Source: Lachnospiraceae bacterium (GTDB lineage Bacteria > Bacillota > Clostridia > Lachnospirales > Lachnospiraceae). From it: a stretch of 47,143 bases of DNA. The translations under genes were made by a program, and so were the position numbers. The DNA is taken from positions 1-47,143 of the forward strand of contig JAFYMC010000015.1 of NCBI GenBank assembly GCA_017556805.1. The letters are read 5' to 3'. How positions within the stretch are numbered: the first letter of the stretch is position 1; every line of letters begins with the position of its first letter. Positions 18,135 to 25,570 of the stretch are shown piece by piece. Under the pieces are notes generated by a model. The model was not told the origin of the DNA, did no database searches, and was given only the letters and a program-made list of their open reading frames with translations.

Positions 18135-18253
18135 ATGAAATCATCCTTTCTGTCGTTTGATAGTTTTATTTTAGCATACTCTCTTATCATACGCAAGATG
18201 TCCTGCCGTTTCTCTTCGCTATCACCAGAGTGATACTTTTCAAAGTTCCCCAT
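18119..18253 (-). CDS. Possible 44-residue ORF overlapping the leader region
   Basis: ATG at 18253 gives 44 charged, helix-forming residues (starts MGNFEKYHSGDSEEK, ends DDFIWERQ). The ribosome binding site is weak (GTGAT only), and the frame covers the promoter and one palindrome of the next gene, so it may be a gene remnant or chance. Confidence 0.2.
   Translation of the reverse strand: MGNFEKYHSGDSEEKRQDILRMIREYAKIKLSNDRKDDFIWERQ
18168..18196 (-). promoter_or_regulatory. Sigma-A promoter of the leader peptide and methyltransferase
   Basis: Minus strand TTGCGT (18196-18191), 17-base spacer ending TGC (extended -10), TAAAAT (18173-18168). Confidence 0.6.
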
Positions 18254-18277
18254 TGACCAACTATCACTTTAGTGATA
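18220..18277. promoter_or_regulatory. Pair of 16-bp palindromic operators 42 bp apart
   Basis: TATCACCAGAGTGATA (18220-18235) and TATCACTTTAGTGATA (18262-18277) share the half-site TATCAC/GTGATA. Their centres are 42 bp apart, four helical turns, so dimers would sit on the same face. They lie at about -66 and -108 from the predicted methyltransferase start point. The binding protein is unknown; no regulator gene is adjacent. Confidence 0.5.
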
Positions 18278-18320
18278 CAAATCTCTTGTATAGCAGTTAG
18301 TTCACTAAAAGATGCTACAC

Positions 18321-18357
18321 AAAAAAACAACCGGGTACGATTTTCCATACCCGGTTG
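18321..18357 (-). terminator. Terminator of the small membrane protein gene
   Basis: CAACCGGGTA/TACCCGGTTG stem with a 10-base loop, followed on the minus strand by seven T residues. Confidence 0.9.
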
Positions 18358-18370
18358 CTTCTTTTTTCGC

Positions 18371-18697
18371 TTATGCTTTTTGTGTTCTCTGCTCTTCGAA
18401 CCACTTTCTGTCCTGTTCGGCATTTGCCATCTTAATTCTTCTCTCGATTTCTTCCGTTCTCTTTCTTTCCTTTGCGAGGAACTCAATGGTTCTTTTTTCC
18501 TCAACAAAACGGTAACAGCGCCAGATAAAAAATCCGATTGCAATTACAAGTAATGTGAGCCAACCACCGACTTTGTCTCCACCGACATTTTCTGCTGCTT
18601 GCGGATTCCCCATAACGGAGTAGCATTTCCATATACTCACCAAAATAAATACCACAGCAGTAAACAGCCAAAAATAAGTACCGCCTTTTACTTTCAT
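18371..18697 (-). CDS. Small two-helix membrane protein of unknown function
   Basis: 108 residues: helix 1 at about 8-23 (YFWLFTAVVFILVSIW), a short loop, helix 2 at about 46-60 (WLTLLVIAIGFFIWR), then a 45-residue strongly charged cytoplasmic helix (Lys/Arg/Glu). I do not recognise the family. It has its own terminator. An in-frame TAA upstream limits the start to this ATG, preceded by GAAGGGGA. Another frame with a better ribosome binding site (ATG at 18763) overlaps it but encodes no coherent membrane protein. Confidence 0.65.
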   Translation of the reverse strand: MKVKGGTYFWLFTAVVFILVSIWKCYSVMGNPQAAENVGGDKVGGWLTLLVIAIGFFIWRCYRFVEEKRTIEFLAKERKRTEEIERRIKMANAEQDRKWFEEQRTQKA

Positions 18698-18851
18698 TTC
18701 TTTCCCCTTCTTCCTTCTTTTTTACGGCCATTTTCCCATATACAGCCGTTTCTACTCGCATAATGTATTCCCCTTTTTCCACAACATGTATAATTTTATC
18801 ATAGTTTTTGCGAAAATTTCCATAGTACAAAAGACCTATTCCTTTCGTAAA

Positions 18852-18880
18852 TTGATTTCCTTTCCTTTTTGTGGTACACT
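18852..18880 (+). promoter_or_regulatory. Sigma-A promoter of the potassium channel
   Basis: TTGATT (18852-18857), 17-base spacer, TACACT (18875-18880), 32 bases before the start codon. Confidence 0.65.
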
Positions 18881-18911
18881 GAATGTATTACCTTTCTTAA
18901 GGAGGCACATC

Positions 18912-20126
18912 ATGAAGAAAAAATGGTATCGCCGCCGCAAGCGGCTCCTTGAAATAATAAAGGTCGGTTATGATTTGGATTTTACAAGCCGGTTCTACGA
19001 TTTTATCAATGTACTTGCCATTGTCCTGAATCTGTCTGCCAGTATAATGTATACTTTTGATACACTGCAGACACAATACGGTTCGGTTCTTTTGTGGATT
19101 GAACGGATTACCGTAGCGTTTTTTGCCTTGGATTATATCTTGCGTTTGTTAACCGCCCGGATTTTATACGAAAACGAAAAGAATATGACTGAAGGACGAG
19201 CCTTGTGGAAGTATATTTTTTCCTTTATGGGAATTATAGATTTGCTTTCCTTCCTGCCGTATTATTTACCGATCTTCTTCCCGTCCGGAACCGTGGCGTT
19301 CCGAATGATTCGTATCGTGCGTATTTTCCGCTTGTTCCGGGTCAATGCTTACTATGATTCCCTTCACGTCATTGGGGAAGTCATTTACAGAAGACGCTCC
19401 CAACTGATTTCTTCGGTTGTCATTATTCTGATTCTGATGACCGGCTCCAGTCTCTGTATGTACAGTCTGGAGCATACCGCTCAACCGGAAGTATTTCAAA
19501 ATGCTTTTTCCGGCATCTGGTGGGCCGCTTCTACCCTACTGACGGTAGGTTACGGTGATATTTACCCCGTTACCACGCTAGGCAAAGTATTCGGTATATT
19601 CATTTCCTTCCTGGGCGTAGGCATGGTCGCCATCCCTACCGGTATTATTTCCGCAGGTTTTGTGGATCAGTACTCCCGCATAAAGAGAAGGAACGAGTAC
19701 GGCTATGAAGCAGATATGCATTTTATCAAAATCGAAATCGGACCTAACGACAAATGGCTCGGGCAACGAATCGCCGATTTAAAACTTCCGTCCGGTATGA
19801 TAGTCGCAATTATTAAACGAGAGAATGATATCCTCATTCCTCGAGGTGATTTGGTATTGGAAGAGGCCGATCTTCTTGTTCTGGGTGCAGAACCTTACGA
19901 AGACGACGAACACATCAATCTGAAGGAAGTCGTATTAAAAACTCATAATCCGTGGACCGGTCTCCGTATCCGGGATTTGGATATTTCCCGCCAGTCTGTT
20001 ATTGTTTTGGTCAAGCGCAGAAACAAATCCCTGATTCCCAACGGCAATATGAAGTTGGAAGCCGGTGACCGGGTATTTATTTATACCAAGCTACATCTGT
20101 CCGATGCCAGCAATATTGAAATTTAA
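18912..20126 (+). CDS. Voltage-gated-type potassium channel with two C-terminal TrkA_C domains
   Basis: 404 residues. The start at 18912 follows AAGGAGG by 6 bases; the open frame extends upstream to 18786 without support. Six transmembrane helices are visible: S4 (131-143) carries Arg at every third position (RMIRIVRIFRLFR), and the pore loop contains the K+ selectivity filter TVGYGD at 211-216. The cytoplasmic part holds two TrkA_C-like modules (about 275-330 and 345-400), each with a LGxRIxDL or GLRIRDLDI opening and a conserved GD turn. TrkA_C modules gate channels by small ligands, c-di-AMP in several Firmicutes. Ligand choice here is inference. The gene stands alone between its promoter and terminator. 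Confidence 0.93.
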   Translation: MKKKWYRRRKRLLEIIKVGYDLDFTSRFYDFINVLAIVLNLSASIMYTFDTLQTQYGSVLLWIERITVAFFALDYILRLLTARILYENEKNMTEGRALWKYIFSFMGIIDLLSFLPYYLPIFFPSGTVAFRMIRIVRIFRLFRVNAYYDSLHVIGEVIYRRRSQLISSVVIILILMTGSSLCMYSLEHTAQPEVFQNAFSGIWWAASTLLTVGYGDIYPVTTLGKVFGIFISFLGVGMVAIPTGIISAGFVDQYSRIKRRNEYGYEADMHFIKIEIGPNDKWLGQRIADLKLPSGMIVAIIKRENDILIPRGDLVLEEADLLVLGAEPYEDDEHINLKEVVLKTHNPWTGLRIRDLDISRQSVIVLVKRRNKSLIPNGNMKLEAGDRVFIYTKLHLSDASNIEI

Positions 20127-20145
20127 TTGCATATTCTTCAAAAAT

Positions 20146-20187
20146 AAAGCGACCGTATCCAGGTTCTCCTGTTCGGTCGCTTTTCAT
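20146..20187. terminator. Bidirectional terminator between channel and GH3 genes
   Basis: AAAGCGACCG (20146-20155) pairs with CGGTCGCTTT (20174-20183), with T/A runs on both sides, between two convergent genes. Confidence 0.8.
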
Positions 20188-20220
20188 TTTCATTAATTCC
20201 GTCTCTGGTTCAAAAGACTC

Positions 20221-21462
20221 TTACTCCAACAATCCCAGCTCCGCCTTCCACTTTAGAATCCGCAACACCGAAGCATCGATCCGCTCTACGGGAATCCGGC
20301 CATCCTTTACCGCAGCAATGACCGCCGGTATCTGTACCTCAAAGTCGGTACAGCAAAGCATATCATTTCCGGCAAGCACCGCCGCCACCGCTGCCGCCTC
20401 TTTACCGATAAAGTCCTGTATGGCATCCATATACAAATCATCGGTCAAAATCACGCCGTCAAAAGAAAGCTCTTCCCGCAAAATCCGATGGACCTCCGGA
20501 GACAACGATGCCGGCAAATCGGCATCCATACATTGCACAATATTGTGGGATACCATTACCGCCCCGGCTTCTTTCCCGGCCAAAAACGGCGTAAAATCGC
20601 TCTCCTTATAAAGCTCATAAGAACGCGTGTCATGCACGATTCCTTCGTGGGTATCGGCATTGTCTCCGTATCCCGGAAAATGTTTTAATACACTTCCAAG
20701 GCCCGCTTCCTTCGCCGTTTCCACAACAGTTTTCACATATTTCGCCGTCTCCTCTGCCGTCCCGCCGAAACTGCGGTCATACATAAATGCATCCCTGCTC
20801 CGGGAAATATCACACACCGGTGCCAGATTCACATTAATTCCCAACGATAACAAAAGCTCTGCTTTCTCCTTTGTATCAGCCACAACCCGTTCCATACCTC
20901 CGGTCGCATACAACTCTCTCGGTGATAAAAAAGCACTTTCCCGGAATTCCCGGTACTTACTGACACGCACTACCGAACCGCCCTCTTCATCCACAGAAAT
21001 AAGCATCGGCACTTTCGATTCCGTCTGATAAGAAGCAATCTTATCCCGTACCGTTTCCTTTGTCGCCCCTTCGAACTCCCTTGCAAACAGCACAAAACCG
21101 CCAACCTTATACCCGGAAACCGCTGTCGATGCATCCTCCGGACAGCGTACCAGAAACATCTGGCCCACCTTCTCCTCTAAGGTCATTCCTTCCAACAGTT
21201 GTAACAGTTCCTTCTCTGCTTCATCCATCTCCGGCAACTCCGGCGTTACTGTTGCCACCGGCTCACCGGTCTCATCCGGCATAGTGGTCGCTTTCGGTTG
21301 TTCCGTCACCACAAACTTTGTGGGCGTACCGGTCTGTCCCGCAGTTATTCCGGATTCTGTGGACGGTTGTTTCTGTATTGTACATCCCCCTATCCCAAAC
21401 AGCAACAGGACCAACGCTCCGCACCATAACCGGAAGCTTTTCTTTCTCATCTTTTCCATCAT
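20221..21462 (-). CDS. nagZ: Lipoprotein glycoside hydrolase family 3 (beta-N-acetylhexosaminidase NagZ type)
   Basis: 413 residues. The hydrophobic N-terminus ends in the lipobox GIGGC, then a Thr/Pro-rich spacer (about 30-75) leads to the GH3 barrel. VDEEGGSVVR is the conserved strand, KHFPGYGDNADTH the loop with the Asp-His general acid dyad, and ILTDDLYMDAI contains the catalytic Asp nucleophile. The usual FPGHG is FPGYG here. In Gram-positives such lipoproteins trim GlcNAc from muropeptides outside the cell. The C-terminal domain of two-domain GH3 enzymes is absent, as expected for NagZ. Three Met codons lie near the start (21462, 21459, 21450); GGGGGAG sits just upstream of the first two. 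Confidence 0.9.
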   Translation of the reverse strand: MMEKMRKKSFRLWCGALVLLLFGIGGCTIQKQPSTESGITAGQTGTPTKFVVTEQPKATTMPDETGEPVATVTPELPEMDEAEKELLQLLEGMTLEEKVGQMFLVRCPEDASTAVSGYKVGGFVLFAREFEGATKETVRDKIASYQTESKVPMLISVDEEGGSVVRVSKYREFRESAFLSPRELYATGGMERVVADTKEKAELLLSLGINVNLAPVCDISRSRDAFMYDRSFGGTAEETAKYVKTVVETAKEAGLGSVLKHFPGYGDNADTHEGIVHDTRSYELYKESDFTPFLAGKEAGAVMVSHNIVQCMDADLPASLSPEVHRILREELSFDGVILTDDLYMDAIQDFIGKEAAAVAAVLAGNDMLCCTDFEVQIPAVIAAVKDGRIPVERIDASVLRILKWKAELGLLE

Positions 21463-21498
21463 CCCACTCCCCCTGTTTTATGCTTTACTCTTTACCCT

Positions 21499-21527
21499 AT
21501 TATAGTTCTTTTCCTTGTAAAATGCAA
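21499..21527 (-). promoter_or_regulatory. Sigma-A promoter of the GH3 lipoprotein
   Basis: Minus strand TTGCAT (21527-21522), 17-base spacer, TATAAT (21504-21499). The rest of the 303-base divergent gap up to rpoD holds only the rpoD promoter as far as I can see. Confidence 0.75.
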
Positions 21528-21680
21528 TCTTCTCCTTCTGCCACTTTATGCAACTACCACGGAAAAGCGCTTGTTTTAGGCCTTTTCACCATTTTCCCTA
21601 CGGAGATGTATAAGTTTTGTGTAGTTTTCAACAATTTTGCAACTTTCAGAAAATTGTACTTTATTTTTTGTCCATACTTG

Positions 21681-21689
21681 TGCTATAAT
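21681..21689 (+). promoter_or_regulatory. Extended -10 promoter of rpoD
   Basis: TGCTATAAT, 77 bases ahead of the start codon; the -35 region is AT-rich without a clear TTGACA. Confidence 0.55.
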
Positions 21690-21765
21690 ACTGTTTGCGC
21701 CCTCATTCGACAAAGATTGCGTTTCTGCGTCGCATGCGGTTCACAAACTAAAGGAGTATTTCAAT

Positions 21766-22893
21766 ATGGAACAGAACAATGAAATGCAGAATTTTGAACA
21801 GCGCCTGAAGCAGTTGGTGGCAATGGCCCGTAGCAATAAGGATGTGCTGGAAGTTGATAAAATCAATGATTTCTTCAAGGAGATGAACCTTGAGGTCAGT
21901 CAGATTGATAAGATATATGAGTACCTGGATGCTCACGGCATCTTGGTCATGTCTCCTATGAACGGTGAGGATTTACCGGACGATGAGGAGCTTTTGGAAA
22001 TTGATGACGCAGAAGATGCACTTGCGGAGCTGGAGGACTTAAACGCTCTGGCGAATGTCATGTCCGACGACCCGGTAAAGCAGTATTTAAAGGAAATCGG
22101 TAACTACCCGCTCCTTTCCATTACCGAGGAAATCGAACTGGCTAAAAAAATCGAAAACGGCGACGAACACGCAAAGAAAATTCTTGCCGAGTCCAACCTC
22201 CGTCTCGTTGTCAGTATCGCAAAGCGCTATGTAGGCCGCGGTCTTTCCTTCCTTGATTTAATTCAGGAGGGTAACTTAGGTCTCATTAAAGCAGTCGACA
22301 AGTTTGATTATAATAAGGGGTATAAGTTTTCTACCTATGCTACCTGGTGGATTCGTCAGGCCATTACCCGTTCCATCGCGGACCAGTCCCGTACCATTCG
22401 TATTCCGGTGCATATGTCTGAGGTAATTAATAAGACCTACCGCGTGTCCCGTACTCTTTTACAGGAATTGGGCCGTGAACCTACCGAGCAGGAGCTTTCG
22501 ATTGCACTGGAGATGCCGATTGAAAAGGTCCGGGAGATTTTAAAGATTTCCGCAGACCCGATTTCACTTGATACACCGATCGGCGAAGAGGATGACAGCC
22601 ACTTAGGTGACTTTATTAAAGACGAACGAATTCTCGGTCCGGAGGAGGCTGCTTCCTATGCGGTACTGCAGGACCAGATTTCCTCTTTATTAGATACCTT
22701 AACCGATCGGGAGCGTCGCGTGCTTATGCTCCGCTTCGGCTTAAAGGACGGCAAAAGTCGCACCTTGGAAGAAGTAGGTAAAGAGTTCAACGTTACCCGT
22801 GAACGTATCCGTCAGATTGAAGCAAAGGCACTTCGTAAGCTTCGTCATCCGAGCCGTGCAAGAATGCTGAAAGGCTTTGACTTTAACATTTAA
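21766..22893 (+). CDS. rpoD: Housekeeping RNA polymerase sigma factor (sigma-70/sigma-A)
   Basis: 375 residues, close to B. subtilis SigA (371). The start at 21766 has AAGGAG 9 bases upstream; the longer frame from 21637 has no support. Region 1.2 ([11 protein letters not shown]), region 2 ([20 protein letters not shown] and [15 protein letters not shown]), region 3 and region 4.2 ([20 protein letters not shown]) are intact, so -10 and -35 recognition should be standard. Region 1.1 is the short Firmicutes form, with an acidic stretch ([15 protein letters not shown]). No dnaG precedes it, although dnaG-rpoD is the common order in Firmicutes. It has its own promoter and a strong terminator. Confidence 0.97.
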   Translation: MEQNNEMQNFEQRLKQLVAMARSNKDVLEVDKINDFFKEMNLEVSQIDKIYEYLDAHGILVMSPMNGEDLPDDEELLEIDDAEDALAELEDLNALANVMSDDPVKQYLKEIGNYPLLSITEEIELAKKIENGDEHAKKILAESNLRLVVSIAKRYVGRGLSFLDLIQEGNLGLIKAVDKFDYNKGYKFSTYATWWIRQAITRSIADQSRTIRIPVHMSEVINKTYRVSRTLLQELGREPTEQELSIALEMPIEKVREILKISADPISLDTPIGEEDDSHLGDFIKDERILGPEEAASYAVLQDQISSLLDTLTDRERRVLMLRFGLKDGKSRTLEEVGKEFNVTRERIRQIEAKALRKLRHPSRARMLKGFDFNI

Positions 22894-22922
22894 TTTGGTT
22901 CCAAAATTCCTTTTATAAATAC

Positions 22923-22958
22923 AAAATCGGCTTTCCTCTCCTCGGGAAAGCCGATTTT
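22923..22958. terminator. Bidirectional terminator between rpoD and the DHHW gene
   Basis: Perfect 14-bp stem AAAATCGGCTTTCC/GGAAAGCCGATTTT between convergent genes. Confidence 0.9.
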
Positions 22959-22978
22959 ATTTCGTTTTCGTTATTCTC

Positions 22979-24088
22979 TTACTTGAATGCCTTACTGTTT
23001 AAAATCAGCGCACTGTAAAGATACAACACATCTTTTCCTTCGAAATCGATGAAGCGGTCCAGCATATCCGGCATCACATAACGGATATCTACCACATAAA
23101 TGCTCTTATAACCCTCTGCAAGAAGCGGTGTGATACTGGAACCGAAGGAATCACGGAACACAATCAATTCCTCGTCGGTGGTGGCATTCGGATTGTCGAT
23201 ACGCAGAAGAGCCTTGGTACCGGATAGGAAGAAATCGTATCCGTCCTTGCCTTCAAACTTTTCGAAGTTATAAATCCCGTAGGTTTCTCCGGTCTCATAA
23301 TCATATACGGTACAGGCATCCAGAATATCACTGGTAAGATACGTGATGGTATCCGGCTCCGGCTGCAGGGCACTCTGTCCGTAATAAACACCGTAGAACG
23401 GGTACAGGGTATTTTCCTTATAGTCACCGGTTACACGGTCTGCAGCTCCCAGCGCCTCCAGGAGCGTATCCGCCACCGCGCCGATTTTGTCCTGACTCCA
23501 GTGGGTATCAGTCCGGTAGTAGTCCTCCAATTCCAGCACATCAAAGAAATTAATATGATACATTTCCGGTAACTTTTCATTCACCTTCTCCAGTAGCTTG
23601 TCATAGTCCGGGGACGGATATCCGTACTCTTTCCCGAGGAAATAGTTTTTATCCGGTATAATGGCTACAAACTTGTCGCCGCCGTTGTCTTTCAAATACT
23701 TCTCATACACATACTGCAAACGTCCCAGAGAGTAGTCTACCAGCTCATCGGTAAACTCCGGCTCGATTTTTGCAATATAATCATCCTTTACCGCCAGACC
23801 GTTGTTCTCGTCAAGGCCCAGTACGTTCAGATGGAACTTCGCCTTTAAGGAGCGGAAAAACTCACGGAACGGGAACTGGTCAACAGAATAATCCTCAAAC
23901 TTCTCGATGGAGGTACGGTCTACAATGCTCTCCCAGGTAATCTCCTCCGGGAACTGTGCAAGCGGACGACGCTCACTGTCGGAGGTGGCCACCGGATGCA
24001 GATACATCTTTACGCACATGCCCACAAAAAATGCAAGGGCGATTAGAAACGAAAAGGTTACTGCGATATTTTTCACTTTTTTCTGCAT
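22979..24088 (-). CDS. DHHW/AlgJ-like exported protein partner of the MBOAT acyltransferase
   Basis: 369 residues. One N-terminal helix (about 8-28, AVTFSFLIALAFFVGM) anchors an extracellular domain. The motif YYRTDTHWSQ (about residue 195) is the DHHW-type catalytic signature shared with AlgJ/AlgX/DltD-like SGNH hydrolases, and DSFGSS is the matching Ser block near the C-terminus. Such proteins take an acyl group delivered by an MBOAT protein and put it on a polysaccharide. The ATG at 24088 has GGGAGG 9 bases upstream; a GTG at 24097 overlaps that site. It lies 15 bases after the MBOAT gene, so the two are co-expressed. The acceptor polymer is unknown. Confidence 0.88.
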   Translation of the reverse strand: MQKKVKNIAVTFSFLIALAFFVGMCVKMYLHPVATSDSERRPLAQFPEEITWESIVDRTSIEKFEDYSVDQFPFREFFRSLKAKFHLNVLGLDENNGLAVKDDYIAKIEPEFTDELVDYSLGRLQYVYEKYLKDNGGDKFVAIIPDKNYFLGKEYGYPSPDYDKLLEKVNEKLPEMYHINFFDVLELEDYYRTDTHWSQDKIGAVADTLLEALGAADRVTGDYKENTLYPFYGVYYGQSALQPEPDTITYLTSDILDACTVYDYETGETYGIYNFEKFEGKDGYDFFLSGTKALLRIDNPNATTDEELIVFRDSFGSSITPLLAEGYKSIYVVDIRYVMPDMLDRFIDFEGKDVLYLYSALILNSKAFK

Positions 24089-24103
24089 AACAATCACCCT
24101 CCC

Positions 24104-25525
24104 TTAGAATCTGAAATATAAGAACGGACTGAAGGAACCGTCCACAAAATATGCCGTTACCACAAGAAGCATCACAAGTACAAATACCGGCTCAAGGATA
24201 TCGATTACCAAAGCACCGGCCTTCTTCTCCTTAATCTTCAATACCGCAGTCTTTACAAGCGGTGTAGAACCGAGGATAGCCGCCAGAAGCACAACTCCAT
24301 AGCTTCCCAGATAGTAACCGGTTTCAACAGACCAAAGTGAAATACCGCCTGCGCCAAACATAGCTCCCAGATCTGCCATAGCACCGGACAAACCGTTGCC
24401 GCTGAAAATAACAAAGCTGATTAAAATCGCAATTACCACGTAAATGTGGGAAACAAACTTCGGAAGCTTCTCAAACACCTTGTTCAACACAAACTTTTCC
24501 AAAAGCAGGAATGCCGCAAAATACAAGCCCCAGATAATAAAGGTCCAGTCTGCACCGTGCCAGAAGCCGGTCAAAAACCATACGGTCAGGATATTAAGGA
24601 ACCAACGGCCTTTTCCCACGCGGTTTCCGCCCATCGGAATGTACACGTAGTCGCGGAACCAGGTACCGAGGGACATATGCCAGCGTCTCCAGAACTCCGC
24701 AATGCTCCTCGAAATAAACGGATAGTTGAAGTTCTCCAGGAAATTGAATCCGAAAATCTTTCCAAGACCGATGGCCATATCCGAATAACCGGAGAAATCA
24801 AAGTATAACTGCAGGGAAATCGCAATCGCATACATCCAGTAGCCGACCACCGTTGCTTCTTCCATACCGTGCATGGTATTGGCAAGACCGCCTAAGGTAT
24901 CCGCAATCAATACCTTCTTGGATAAACCGATGATAAAGCGAGTCACACCGGTTCCGAAATTTTCAAAGGAATGGGTTCGGTGAGAAAGTTCCTCTTCCAC
25001 CGTGGTATAACGCACGATAGGACCTGCAATGAGCTGCGGAAACAATGCCACATAGGTTGCCAGACGAATCGGACTTTTCTGTACCTTTGCATCCCCGCGA
25101 TATACGTCAATAGTATAACTCAAGGTCTGGAAGGTATAAAAGCTGATACCGATCGGAAGGGCCAGTTTTAACAACGGAATCTCCGTGTGAAGCAAAGAAT
25201 TCACATTACCGATAAAGAAATCCGAGTACTTAAAGAAACCAAGTGCGCCGATACTGGTAATCACACTGGTACAAAGAAACACCTTGGACCATACCGTACC
25301 GCGGAACTTATCTATCAACAATCCATGGATGTAACTGGACAAAATCGTCGCAATCATAAGCCAAATATATCTCGGTTCTCCGTAAAAATAGAAGAACAAG
25401 CTTGCTACAAGTAATACCAGATTCTTCAGTTTAAACGGTACGATAAAGTATAAAATCAATACCGCTGCCAAAAAGTAATAAATAAAACTGATGGTGGAAA
25501 ATAACAGAAAAATTCCTCCTTTCAT
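24104..25525 (-). CDS. MBOAT family membrane O-acyltransferase (AlgI/PatA-like)
   Basis: 473 residues with about 11 transmembrane helices. The MBOAT core is FWRRWHMSLGTWFRDYVYIP (about residue 275) followed by GFWHGADWTFIIWG with the invariant His. It moves acyl, usually acetyl, groups across the membrane for a secreted partner, here the DHHW protein downstream. The start is uncertain: the ATG at 25525 has no upstream ribosome binding site and abuts a hairpin, whereas AGGAGG (25520-25515) falls within the first codons, 7 bases before an in-frame CTG at 25507. Homologues usually begin M(V/L)FSS, which would match that CTG. Confidence 0.93.
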   Translation of the reverse strand: MKGGIFLLFSTISFIYYFLAAVLILYFIVPFKLKNLVLLVASLFFYFYGEPRYIWLMIATILSSYIHGLLIDKFRGTVWSKVFLCTSVITSIGALGFFKYSDFFIGNVNSLLHTEIPLLKLALPIGISFYTFQTLSYTIDVYRGDAKVQKSPIRLATYVALFPQLIAGPIVRYTTVEEELSHRTHSFENFGTGVTRFIIGLSKKVLIADTLGGLANTMHGMEEATVVGYWMYAIAISLQLYFDFSGYSDMAIGLGKIFGFNFLENFNYPFISRSIAEFWRRWHMSLGTWFRDYVYIPMGGNRVGKGRWFLNILTVWFLTGFWHGADWTFIIWGLYFAAFLLLEKFVLNKVFEKLPKFVSHIYVVIAILISFVIFSGNGLSGAMADLGAMFGAGGISLWSVETGYYLGSYGVVLLAAILGSTPLVKTAVLKIKEKKAGALVIDILEPVFVLVMLLVVTAYFVDGSFSPFLYFRF

Positions 25526-25530
25526 AAAAC

Positions 25531-25558
25531 AAGGGCACTCTTTATCAGAAGTGCCCTT
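25531..25558 (-). terminator. Hairpin between the duplicated-domain lipoprotein and the MBOAT gene
   Basis: AAGGGCAC/GTGCCCTT stem with a 12-base loop, followed on the minus strand by TGTTTT and directly by the next ATG. It may end the upstream transcript or allow partial read-through; no promoter is visible after it. Confidence 0.65.
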
Positions 25559-25570
25559 TTCTATCCTAAA

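Noticed and set aside
18501-18763. Frame with a good AAGGGGA site overlapping the small membrane protein
   Set aside because: Its product has Cys/Trp/Arg clusters and no coherent segment, while the overlapping frame gives two clean membrane helices and ends just before a terminator.
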